From Anisakis pegreffii (Eukaryota > Nematoda > Chromadorea > Rhabditida > Anisakidae), in the NCBI GenBank assembly GCA_035041965.1, contig JAPYMA010000337.1, positions 1-64,000 of the forward strand: a stretch of DNA of 64,000 nucleotides, read 5' to 3'. Under the pieces are notes generated by a model. The model was not told where the DNA came from and searched no databases. It was given only the letters and a program-made list of their open reading frames with translations. The position numbers were made by a program, and so were the translations under genes. Shown piece after piece: positions 53,773 through 64,000 of this stretch; the first letter of the stretch is position 1, and the number at the start of each line of letters is the position of its first letter.

Positions 53773-56700
53773 TTGAATATGGTACTAAACCAGATAAATA
53801 TGAGACACGCATATTCACCCTATCGAAATTTCGAGTATTCATTGTGCATGGCAAAACACCGGCGTCCATTAAAGTGGATCGTTGCTTCCATTTACTATCG
53901 ATTAAAACGATGCAAATTCTCAGCGACAACGAGGTCAATCGTTCAAACTATTACATAGCGTTGCTCATTCTTCATTTCTGAGAACAATTGCTGCATTTAT
54001 TCAATTAAATTTAAGTAGAACAAAAAGCAGCTCAATCTTGCCGAATAGGGTTGCAATTAATCTGATTTTAATCGTATTTCGGTATAAACTTCCAGTTGGC
54101 AATCAATAATATTTTTGTGTGTTGATGGTACTTATTCTCAACTAATTTTATTCCGTTATTCACCAGTTTATGAATATGAGGAATTTCATGATGAAATTTT
54201 CTTTAAAATATGAGTGTTTTGAAGGTTTGCTTGGGTTTAGACGAAACTACCGCAAAAAAACGGATATTTTTCCGTTGTGAAATACCGGCAAGAGATCTGG
54301 CAATTCATATCTTGTCCGCCATAAAACACTATTTTCCAGACTCTGCAAAAATGCTTAAGTGAGTGTTTTTGAAATGTGCTTTTGCATCTCACTTCGTGGG
54401 ACATTCTTTCTAATGCGAAGTGATTCTTCTAATCCACGAGTGTCGACTGTGTAATTTGTAACTTGAAATTAGTATTGATGAATGGCTAGGGATTAATTTT
54501 ATGAAAATGTTGTTGGTAATCACTTTCGAAAACATTCTATGTACTGTGAATGATGATTTTGAAGTGGCTTTATCAAGGGAAATATTTTGACTGTTTGAAT
54601 GTTTTTCTCTTCAAGGGACCTATAGGTTAGGCCCTCACACGATCTCAACCTAGCATCTGGTAGGTTCGCACATAGAACAAATTTTTCGTTCGGTTATCAT
54701 CACTGCAATACAATTAAGTGTCATTGTTCGGCATTGATAAATTAATTCAACTTTCAGGTCAATAATAGAATTAACTCCCAATGATTTATATCAAGAATTT
54801 CTAACGCTTCCATGTAGCAAACCGCTTCTGGCTTGCCATAACTTCCGTAGGTCTTACGCAGCACTATGTGATTTCTACGATCAACCTTTCCGAGAGGAGG
54901 TTGTTTGGGTTGGTGGCAATTAAACTTGTAACATATTTAATCTCGCATCGATTGAATTTTCTTCGAAATTTCAATTTGCTGATTTGTGCAATAGATATTT
55001 GAAAATGAATTGCACTAACAGCGAACTTGTATAGTTATTAATTTGAATATCACTCTTGGAATGGTATTTTCAGTCATTCTTGTAGTGATTGATCGTTTTA
55101 GGATGTTGAGAAGATCTACGCATCTCATCGGCTTCACGTCTTGCGATTGGATGATTTCACACATTTATTACCGAGGTTTGTTGAAAATTATTTTTGGACT
55201 ATAGCAGTAGGATACCGAATGTTGTGTTGATTTTAATTAGCATTACCTAAATAATTATTGCTTTTTCAGTGTGTTCATGAAGAAAACATGAAAAGAGCTT
55301 ATTCATTTCACACTGTTATTTCAGTGATTCATCACATTGTTTTCACTGATTATTCCGTTTTTAATTTTCAGTGAGTAGAACATTGATTGTGAATTCATTT
55401 GCAGAGATTTGGTACCAATTTTATCTGTTTGTCAGTTTTCATCATTTTTTACTGGCATTCATGTGGATGGAATCAAACTGGCATCCGATTTGATTGAAGT
55501 GATCTTAATGATCATACGACGCTCTCAGTCGCTTATCTCTCTCATTCTCAAAAATTGTTCGTTACCTAGGTGAAGTATTCTTTTGTTCATGGCATATTCG
55601 AATGAATGCGAGCGTAAACTTTTTGATCAAAGAATCGTGGGTTTGGCGGTGCCCATTTTTGAGTATATCCAATAAAGGTCTTGCTTATAATCATAAAAAA
55701 GGAAATAATAAGTCTTCAGTTAATTAATGGTTAGTTCCAGTAATGAATTCTGACAAAAAGTTAGTTTCGTCATCAGCTGGTTGAAGAGTACTGACACCGT
55801 TGATGGATCAAAGTGGAATCAGCGGGTTGTTACAATGACGGTGGCATAAAGGGTGAATAGGTCATCAACGCTTAGTTATAACGAAACCTTCACCCCATTA
55901 AGTCAGCGAGTGTTCACGAAGGCATCTTCCGATGGTTATACTGACAGGTAGACAGTGGTGTAACCGGAATTTTCTCCAAGGGGGGGGGTGCGGAGGGCGC
56001 AAAATGGTTTGATCCAAGGAAATGGCTGAATTTTGGGGCGGATTTTTCTACATTAATTTTTTCTTCCTTCTCCCAACTCTATTTACTTTTCGCGTTCTTT
56101 TTTTCCACTTTCTTCTCCCTTCCCCCTATTTTCCTTCTTTTTCTCTTTTCCTCCACCTTTCGGCTGCGGCTACCTCTTTCGCTACGCTACTGCAGATAGA
56201 CATACAGAAATATGTTATACAGTGGGTCATTGGGTAGTTTTCACTTCATCTTCTACCGACGGGCTCACCGAGTTAGCAGTATGATATCTTCGACCCAGTC
56301 AATCGACAAGCGGGAAACTATAATAGTTAGATGCTTGTCTGGCGGTTCACAGGTCGTTTAAGAAGTACAGTGATAAGACGAGTAAATGGGTTAAGAAAGG
56401 GTAGAAAGACCCGTTGAAGGGAAATCAGTCAGTGAGCAAATGGGCTAAATCCATTCGTATTAAAATGGTGCGAACGTTCGATAAAACTGAACGAACGTTG
56501 AGGTGAACCAATGCAATTTTTTCGAAGGGTTTTTGCAGATGTGTTAACCTGTCCACAATGACGTTGAAAACAGAACCGATAGGCGTACATAGTTGATGCA
56601 TTAATTTCATGTGTTTGTAATATGCTGAGCACTAATAGTAAAAATTTCGTTCAGATGTGCAAAGTTGATGTTATAGTTTCGCCATGAAATCGTTTTTTTT

Positions 56701-59700
56701 TTTTGATTTTCAAGTTGAGAATTAGCTAGAAATTCAATGATGACAATGCAATAAAATTGAAGGGATTTTATGAGTCTATTCGCAAACGCACTTCAATCAA
56801 ATATCGTGATTCCGTTGGAAACAATCGACTTGTCGAAGAACGCTCTCGATGATAAAAAAGGTTCTCTTTTGATGCGAACTTCGTCAGTCAATAATCTCTG
56901 ACTGTTCACAGTCTTATTAGCGATTTTAATGGGAAATGAATGAGATTGGGTCGATTAATTCGAAGTTTTTAAATTTGTTCGATCAGAAATTGTTCATTGA
57001 ACGATATTTTTGTTGAATAAGTATTACGCAATAATAGTTTTATTGACCGATTCGAATCAGCGTAATTCGAATGCTAATTTGTTAATTGAATCAAACGTGT
57101 ACCTGATGAATGATTGCAGGTTTTGTCACACTGAGTTCGTTAATCTCGAGGGTATCTACACTGCGCAGCTTAACGCTATCTGAATGTATCATATCCGAGA
57201 AATGCGTCAACCTCGTTGCATCGGGTCTTCTTCAAGCTCTTAAACCCAACACAGGCGCACAACAGTTGCATCTCGTCGCCATTGATTTCTCAGGCAACCC
57301 TCTTAAGGATGTAGGTTGTTACGGACAATATTAAACTGTCTTTGAAAGAGAATGTTGTAATATTTCATCTTCAAATAATACAACATCTATAAAGTATTAC
57401 TATAATCAGAGGTGGGCAATAGCGCGCTGTCGTTAACGAGCGGAACTTAGCGAAGTAGCGGAATAGTGCGCTATTGCCACCCCTGACAATGATATATGTA
57501 TATTGTTAATGAAATATATTGCGCTATAAACTGAAATGAATTCCAGGAAATGAATGATCTTCAACAACTGTTATCCATTTGTACCAGTTTGCGATCCATT
57601 AACTTATCCGATACAGGCTTTAATCTTGACAAATTGTGGCCCTCTTTGAAATTCGGAGGATTACAACTGGAGACTTTGAAGTAACGAATTGATTCGAATC
57701 AATTTGATTTTACTGGTTTTATCGAGTCATGACACCTGCAGTTCATTCGCTTTTCAATCTCAGCAACTCTTTGTTTCAGTTTGGCGGGTTGTCAGTCAGG
57801 TCGTCGCAATAAAGACAACGTTCAGAATATTAAGGAATACTTCTCTACAGCCGTAGCTTTAAAGCATATAAATTTTGCTGATACCGTCATGTGTTCTGAT
57901 CTGCTCAAAGTCAGTAGTCTCTGATGCAATCAACGCATTTTGCACTTTCAATTCATTAAGGATTATGCATTTTATGAAATTCATATGCATTAGAACTTGA
58001 CTAACTCATCATCATTTAAATTTCAGGCATTATTGCTCGGATTGGCTAGTAATCAACAATTGAAACCGTACACTCTTATACTTGATAATGTATGTGAACG
58101 GTACGTATGTTAACGATTTTATTTCTACTTCGTTAATCGTTATGTGCCTTTTCATAAATCGATTCATGGGATAATTGTTAGTTAGTTAAAAATAAAAGTG
58201 AGCCAATCTCATTTAAGTAAAGAGGTTTTATTGGATATCGTTATTGTTTGCAGAGGTTGTTCATCGGTGCTTGAGACGTGTATTGGAGGCGTTGATGCGA
58301 GTCATTTATCGTTACGCGATAACGCGCTCGAAGCAGAGGCGTTATCCGTAATTGCGAGCGCTTCACATATGCCTCATTTGAAAAGACTGGATTTAAGTGG
58401 CACTAATTTTACGAATCTCAGACGAAGTGCCAAACATGCAGCTACACTGAACAATATCTTGTTAGAGGTCGTTAAATTGATCGGTGAAGAAGATTCGGTT
58501 CGTTTACTATCATCGTTCATAAGTTTGTTTGGCTCGATTCCTTTATTCAGACACCTTAAAATAACACAGGTGTTGTAATAATGAATCTTTCAGCAACTGA
58601 ATGAACTGGTCCTATCCGACTGTCGTTTGAGTTCTCACTTGAGTGTTCTTTTGAATACACTTGGAGTGGCTTCTTCACTTCTATACCTCGATATAACTGG
58701 TTCGCTTTCTAATTCTGATCTTTTCTATGCTACCATTCTATTCAGTATGTCTTTTGAACAGTATATTTGTTGCTTTTGATTCAGATGCCTAGAAGATTAT
58801 TCTACTTGTTTTTGTTCTATCGTTCACCGATGTTAAGCAGATTACATGAACCGATGAAGGTTTATTTAGGGAATCAGTTCTTTGTTTTTCATTAAAAGTT
58901 CATGTTTCTAATACATCCGAATTTTTGAGAGATTATATTGACGTATTACAATGCCTTTTTCTGCTTACAATTCACTGATCAAAACGTGAGTTTATAGGTA
59001 ACGAGATGGGCAATTTTGGTGCACGTTTACTGGCGAAGGCATTACAAATTAACGTATCATTAAAAACAATTTTAATTGATAGAAATCAAATAACTGGCGA
59101 TGGCTTCGCCGATATAGCTCACGCACTCAAATTGTAAGTTTATGATGAGATCTTATTAAAAAGTTGTACTAAAGGTCGAGAACATTCGATGACTAGTTTC
59201 TGCGACTATGGAAATCGCTGTGTGCTGTTTCTTAATAATGTTTGTAAAGAGTATAACCAGTGCCTTCATTGAGGAATAACACGTTGACATCAATGCCTTA
59301 TCCGCTCATCGATGTCGCTGACTCGTTGAATCGACCAGATCGAGCTAAGACGCTTGCAGCTTTAAGCGATGTGAGTTTGTCACAAGTACAACCGCTTTCG
59401 TAAAAAGCGTTCATTAAATCCAGTAGTGTATCAACTTTTGGAAATTTATTCGGTTCACAGTGGTGTAGCAGTGAGGGTTTTTTCCGGATGCGGAACAGGC
59501 TTCGCAGACATAGAGAGGACTTATCGAAAAGGAAGAGAAGCTTGCCATTATGGATAGCAACTATACGGGAAGGCGAGGGGTATCCAGAGAAGATGGGGGC
59601 TGATTGGGAGAATATGGGAATTCCGAGGGAGAGAGGGGTACGAGCGGGAGAGAGGGTCCCCACGAGCGAGAGGATCTCTTTACGAGAGAAACGGTTTCCC

Positions 59701-62212
59701 GATGAGTTATTGCGAGGGAAAGGAATGCCCCTACAGGGCGGAAAATTTCTCATGAAGGAGAAAGATGAGAGAATGGATACTGCTCAGCAATAAACCAGGT
59801 GACCACTCCCTATAGTGTTGTGGCAATTCAAGAAAATAATTCTTTACATAGCTTCGCTTCAGATAGAAGTATCATTGGAGAAGAACCGACGTGGTGAAGG
59901 ACGTGGACAAGCTTATTACAGATTAGCCATTTCAGCGCTTCAACAGGTTTTGATTTGTAATGTATATTTAATTGAATTTGAGTATCTGATAAATATTCGT
60001 GTGGAATGTAAATGAATCATTTAAGGAGTTCATGGGTAGGAGTGGAAACGGCAATGATCACTTGTCGGATTTATGTGACAAGTTGGGGGTTGCCCTCGGA
60101 ACCTTGATCAGTGACGAAAATTCATCGCAGCATTCGATGTTTAACCTAATTGATGAGGCACTCAATAAGCTTGAATCGTGCAATACTCAGTTCGTGAAGG
60201 TGGTTCTTATTTCGCATTTATTCCACTCATTTGTACATCATCGCCATTCATAACTTTAGTATTTCATTTTTTGATTGAGCATTTTGCATTCAGTGACTAA
60301 CATCAGTACCTGCATACAAGTTATTCGTAAAATTTTTTGATTCTACTCGAAATTTTTAGATAGTTCATATGTTTAATGAATGTTGAGTAAATTAAATTGA
60401 ATGCCTGATCATTTTACAGGAAGCACTAGGGCCGATCAAACGAATAGCGGATGCGGAAGGCCTTGATGTACGTGTGCCGCCACCAATCGATAATAATTTA
60501 GCAGCTCGAAGAACGCTTATTAATCAGATTGCCGATTATTTATGGTGATTACAGCAAATATTCTTCGTCATTGCTGTGTGAAATTGCACAAAAATTTACG
60601 ATCTTATCTTGTGAATTTTTCAAAATTCCAGTCCATCGCCAATGACACTTCACTTTCTTTAAATATATACGCTCTAACTGATGATAACATTCGTTAGTAA
60701 ATATTTTTCATGAGAAAGTTCCAGACTTCGTTGTGGATTACTTGCGAAATTTTTTTAATATCTAAATTGAGCTTTTTTCTGAACTTGAATAATGTAATTT
60801 GAATTACCCAATTAAATGTCATTATATCAATAGTGTAATGAGAGTTTGAAGTTAATGCTAAATTGAATAATGAATCTCGTTTTTGAAGTGAACTGAAATG
60901 GAAGGGTACGAATGCAGCCATCGAAAGTGTTATTCTGGATTTCCGAACGCAATTCAATACAGATGATAAACGTAGCATCGGTAGTTGGCAAAACAAAAAT
61001 GATAGGTCTCCGGTTGTTGACAAATCTGATTCGTTCAGTCGTTCAACTCAGAAGTGAGTAGTTTTATCGTTTTCTTTCATACCTGTTATCATTGTGAAGC
61101 AATGTATATTTCAACATACTGTATTCTTCTCCAGATCCTCACATCGTCCAAAATCGGTCGTAACTGATCTATGTAACGGTGAATCAATTGAGGAGAAAGT
61201 GAGTTTCGAGTTACCGCCAACCACATCTGCACTAAATCATATCTCTAAAACACGACCAAAGCCTGCTCGAAAAACGAATCAAATACATCGGGTGAATGTT
61301 TTTCGTTGTTGTTTTCTTTCTAATCATTATATTTTGCAGACTATCGTTCTTGAAAGAATTGTTATAATTTTTCGACGTTGACAGTTTAGATGCTATAATA
61401 ATGAGGTGATTGGCACTGATTGCAACTTCGTTGGTTTCAGATGTTAATATAGATTTGAAAGATCAGTTGCAGTTGATGTGATCCATTCAGTTATGCATGA
61501 AATAATGAAGGGTTGAATTTAGCGAGCGATGGCACGTGCAGTGGAAGAAAGTATGGATAGTGCGATGTGTGCAAGTAGTGAGTGTGATGATAATTCAGCT
61601 GTATATGACATAGCTGCCGATGAGCGTTTATCAAGTCCCGAATTCAGCACGGGTCAACAGACTGAAGTTGCATCAGTGGATGTTCGTTATGTACCTTCGT
61701 CGTCCTCTCCAGCTAGTGTTTATCCATCAAATCGACCGGCATTGTTACCACCTTCCACCGTTTTAACCCCGCCACCACCCCATCATCAATCACAATTAAG
61801 TACTATTGCAAGTGCTATTTCAGTGCCTGTATCGTTACCAAACACTACCCAGTCACCATTAACTCAGTCTTCACCACGTTCTTCAGTCACACTAACCCAA
61901 CAACAATCCATTAACACTTCCAATGGAATGGCATCTTCCAATGCTCCTCAAACAACCTCACAAACCCATCCTCAGCCCGTAGTATTATCTTCTTCCCCAT
62001 CTTCATCAACAGCTCCTCCACCGATTGTACCGCGTCGTAATCGAGTAGGACCAGCATTAACGCCGCCTTCACTACCACCCAAGCCTGAATCGGTGCATGT
62101 TCGACCGGCGAGTTGTGCGATTGAAGATGAAAATGCCAACAGTCGACGTTCGGTCGCCGATATGGCGAGAATGTTCTCATCTTCGGAAACACCATTTGTT
62201 CGTCGTACCTAG
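53773..62212 (+). CDS. crml-1: CARMIL, leucine-rich-repeat F-actin-uncapping protein (first exon missing), at least 1092 aa
   Basis: CARMIL binds actin capping protein and limits its activity at the leading edge. Predicted exons: 53773-53933, 54225-54358, 54758-54908, 55102-55175, 55405-55569, 56775-56860, 57120-57310, 57547-57680, 57780-57909, 58027-58100, 58254-58497, 58594-58699, 58998-59133, 59274-59370, 59863-59946, 60026-60199, 60420-60544, 60889-61053, 61135-61291 and 61523-62212. The start is mid-protein: the first exon here opens in phase 1 within the PH domain (RIFTLSKFRVFIVHGK). Then come the family signature SYAALCDFYDQPFREEVVWDVEKIY, LRRs such as IDLSKNALDD and LDLSGTNF, KLIGEEDSQLNELVLSDCRL, and LDITGNEMGNFGARLLAKAL. 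The helical dimerisation region follows, then the capping-protein interaction motif LNHISKTRPK in exon 19. The last exon is Ser/Pro/Thr-rich with SH3-type sites (APPPIVPRRNR, PPSLPPKP). The junction at 60544/60889 is the least certain. The introns hold several MITEs. Confidence 0.93.
55945..56200. mobile_element. 240-bp hAT-type MITE with 8-bp target duplication, in a CARMIL intron
   Basis: The element (55953-56192) starts CAGTGGTGTAAC and ends GCTACGCTACTG, imperfect inverted repeats of the kind seen in hAT transposons. The 8 bases before (caggtaga, 55945-55952) and after (cagataga, 56193-56200) match at 7 of 8 positions, the length of a hAT target duplication. The interior has a G-run (55981-55988) and a T/C-rich strand, but no transposase. 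Confidence 0.8.
57407..57485. mobile_element. 79-bp hAT-like mini-MITE in a CARMIL intron
   Basis: It begins CAGAGGTGGGCAATAGCGC and ends GCGCTATTGCCACCCCTG, near-perfect inverted repeats of about 18 bases. The flanking octamers actataat and acaatgat match at 6 of 8 positions, as expected for an old hAT insertion. The core is rich in tagcg words shared with the fragment at 31830-32028. Confidence 0.8.
59458..59815. mobile_element. Probable hAT-type nonautonomous element in a CARMIL intron (right end unresolved)
   Basis: It starts CAGTGGTGTAGC, the same left terminus as the element at 55953, and opens a purine- and G-rich block unlike the AT-rich intron around it. That composition produces a spurious 101-codon plus-strand ORF rich in Arg, Glu and Gly. 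I could not place the right inverted repeat or a target duplication, so the right boundary is only a composition change. Confidence 0.45.
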
Positions 62213-64000
62213 TTGTTTCATCAGATGTTGATGTTAACTGTGGTAGTGATCGTATTGTTGTTGTTTTATTTCAGAATCTATTAATTAGTAGAATTAATCG
62301 AGAATACAATTTAGCTGATATGTAAAACCTTCACGAATTGATGATGATGATCCAAAAACAGGTGCTAATACATTGAAATGTTGTTTTTATGTGTTCTCTT
62401 AAAATGCAAATCATATCTTCTTTATTCAGTTTTTCTTTATTTCATCATTGCTCTTTCTGCCATGCAGTCAGTGAATACATTCTATGGTTGTGATGCGTTC
62501 AGAACAACGCTGAGTGCTGTCGAATCGAGAGTTTCGTTTTGCATACATTATGCAGTGCTGCAAACATTTATTGTCGTCTTTTCTGTCACATCAGTTCGTT
62601 TCTTCAGAGTCAAACTCACGACAAGTGACAGCGCGAATCATATTTCTTTATTAACTCAAGGATTTCCGTTTATCCTTGAAACTGACTTTCATGAATTCAC
62701 ATCTTCCAACTATAACTGAAATGAACAGTTTGTTCAGCAACGATCCACGTCGTATGTATGTGAAGTTGTGTTTATTTACTTTTTGTTTATAATTTACTAA
62801 ACCTTCTTCCAGTATGTCATACTTTGATCGTATATGAATTCGAACTCATCTTAACATTCATTAAGTATTTCTTTCATTTATTTCGATACTTAACATCTTC
62901 CATTGCATTCGTTCCGTTTTCATCTAGAAAATTTATTGGGTATGTATTGAAATTGAACTGATAAGTGCCAAGAATCGTAATGCATAAAGGTGTAAAAAGA
63001 ATCATATCAAATTAGAGTATAGCAGGTTTTTTTAACTGCAATTTTAAGTAGCTGTCGGGAGGGAAAAGTTCTCCGTTGAACTCTTTTATTTTGATCTGAA
63101 AGGAAGAGGAAAAAGATTCGGAATTCGTAACTGAATACAATAACAATTAATTACTGCATTTTACCGAACTTCAATCGTTTGTAGCATCAAATTAAGCGTA
63201 CTTCTCTTCGTTACTGGTATCAAATTCTGAGTGTCATAAAATACTCGTTTGATTGTTTGTTTCAGAAGCGAAGTTTATTTGATACGAGGTCAAATTATCG
63301 ACGTGATTTTTGCGCACTTATCCCTCATTCATAAATTGCGGTACGTTAAACAGTCAGTCTTATCGTGCTGATTTATTCCCAAATATTTACTCACTTTGGG
63401 AGTGAAATTTCAAATCAGTATTTCAAGAATTGCAGTGCAACATCTTTGTATTGATACAAGCTTTTTTATAATAACAGATCGTGTAACAATCCCAATATTC
63501 TCATATTTCTTCACATTTTTCATCAACATTAATCTTCTACCATATCAGTTGCTCATTGTCGCTTTAATATATTGGCCATCTTGGTAGAAAAACTGATTTG
63601 AATAGAGCCAACTGTTTTACGTGAATTTGAAATCGTTTTCGAATTTTTTTTTTGTCTGAAAAGATCCGCTGCTTTCAGTTGATAAAAAATTTGAAATGAA
63701 TTCGATTGCGTAGATAGAGATTTATTCTACAGGCTTGATTATAAATGATCGATCCAACTTTGATGTTGAGGTGCGTAGCATAATCTAATTTTGTTTAATC
63801 TTTCTTTTTTGAGATTTGTAGTTCGAATTGCCCAATACGACCGTCATGATTCTGTTTGGCGAACAGTTTGATGACAGCCTAATGCAGGAGTTTCGAGAGA
63901 GGGAGGGAAGGGGATTTACCTATTTTTGGATATTTTGGAGATGTCAGAGGATAATGGAGGGGATCGAGACATTAGTTCTAACGTTATGTGTGGGAATAAT
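62213..64000. other. 3' flank of CARMIL, no further gene seen
   Basis: AT-rich DNA with short unsupported ORFs. A purine-rich patch occurs at 63890-63965 (gagagagggagggaaggggat), perhaps the edge of another repeat. No clear AATAAA was found close to the CARMIL stop. Confidence 0.5.

Noticed and set aside
58498..58593. A 24-base intron at 58570-58593 suggested by an open frame reaching 58569
   Set aside because: Ending the exon at 58497 instead (donor gttcgt) gives the conserved EEDSQLNELVLSDCRL junction of CARMIL, so the ultra-short intron is not needed.
59488..59793. 101-codon Arg/Glu/Gly-rich plus-strand ORF in a CARMIL intron
   Set aside because: It lies inside a purine-rich probable transposon insertion and interrupts the conserved CARMIL exon order.

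Overview
The window is nuclear DNA of a nematode. The evidence is a cuticle collagen with the nematode N-terminal domain, a multi-Kunitz secreted protein with lustrin-type cysteine-rich modules, intron-rich genes with GT...AG introns, and AT-rich intergenic DNA. No gene is specific enough to name the species. I reconstructed seven multi-exon genes by joining exons on splice motifs, reading-frame phase and family alignment from memory; all exon borders are predictions.

Layout: 1-2250 is a large, imperfect inverted repeat that runs off the left edge. 2601-9918 (+) encodes a CTD small phosphatase (scpl-1 type) with two alternative N-termini. 9919-13850 is non-coding and holds an (AT)39 microsatellite. 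13851-15920 (+) is a 289-aa cuticle collagen. 16092-18616 (-) is a PAN/C-type-lectin gene that no single long ORF reveals; its 3' end converges on, and probably overlaps, the collagen 3' end. 19921-26879 (+) is a 17-exon, 999-aa Kunitz/lustrin protein, divergent from the lectin.

26880-35300 is a repeat-rich gap: a 196-bp tandem repeat, about 1.2 kb of TG/TATG simple repeat, a decayed LINE reverse transcriptase and a hAT-like terminus. 35351-39979 (+) encodes a p55-type MAGUK (PDZ-SH3-guanylate kinase). 40050-43039 is non-coding apart from a 109-bp mariner-type MITE. 43040-47062 (-) encodes the NRBP pseudokinase. 47063-53770 shows no gene I can support. 53773-62212 (+) encodes CARMIL (crml-1), whose first exon was not found and whose introns carry hAT-type MITEs. 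62213-64000 shows nothing I can call.

The genes do not form one pathway. The collagen, lectin and Kunitz genes are adjacent and all look extracellular (cuticle or secreted). The MAGUK, NRBP and CARMIL genes act in cell polarity, trafficking or stress signalling, and actin capping.
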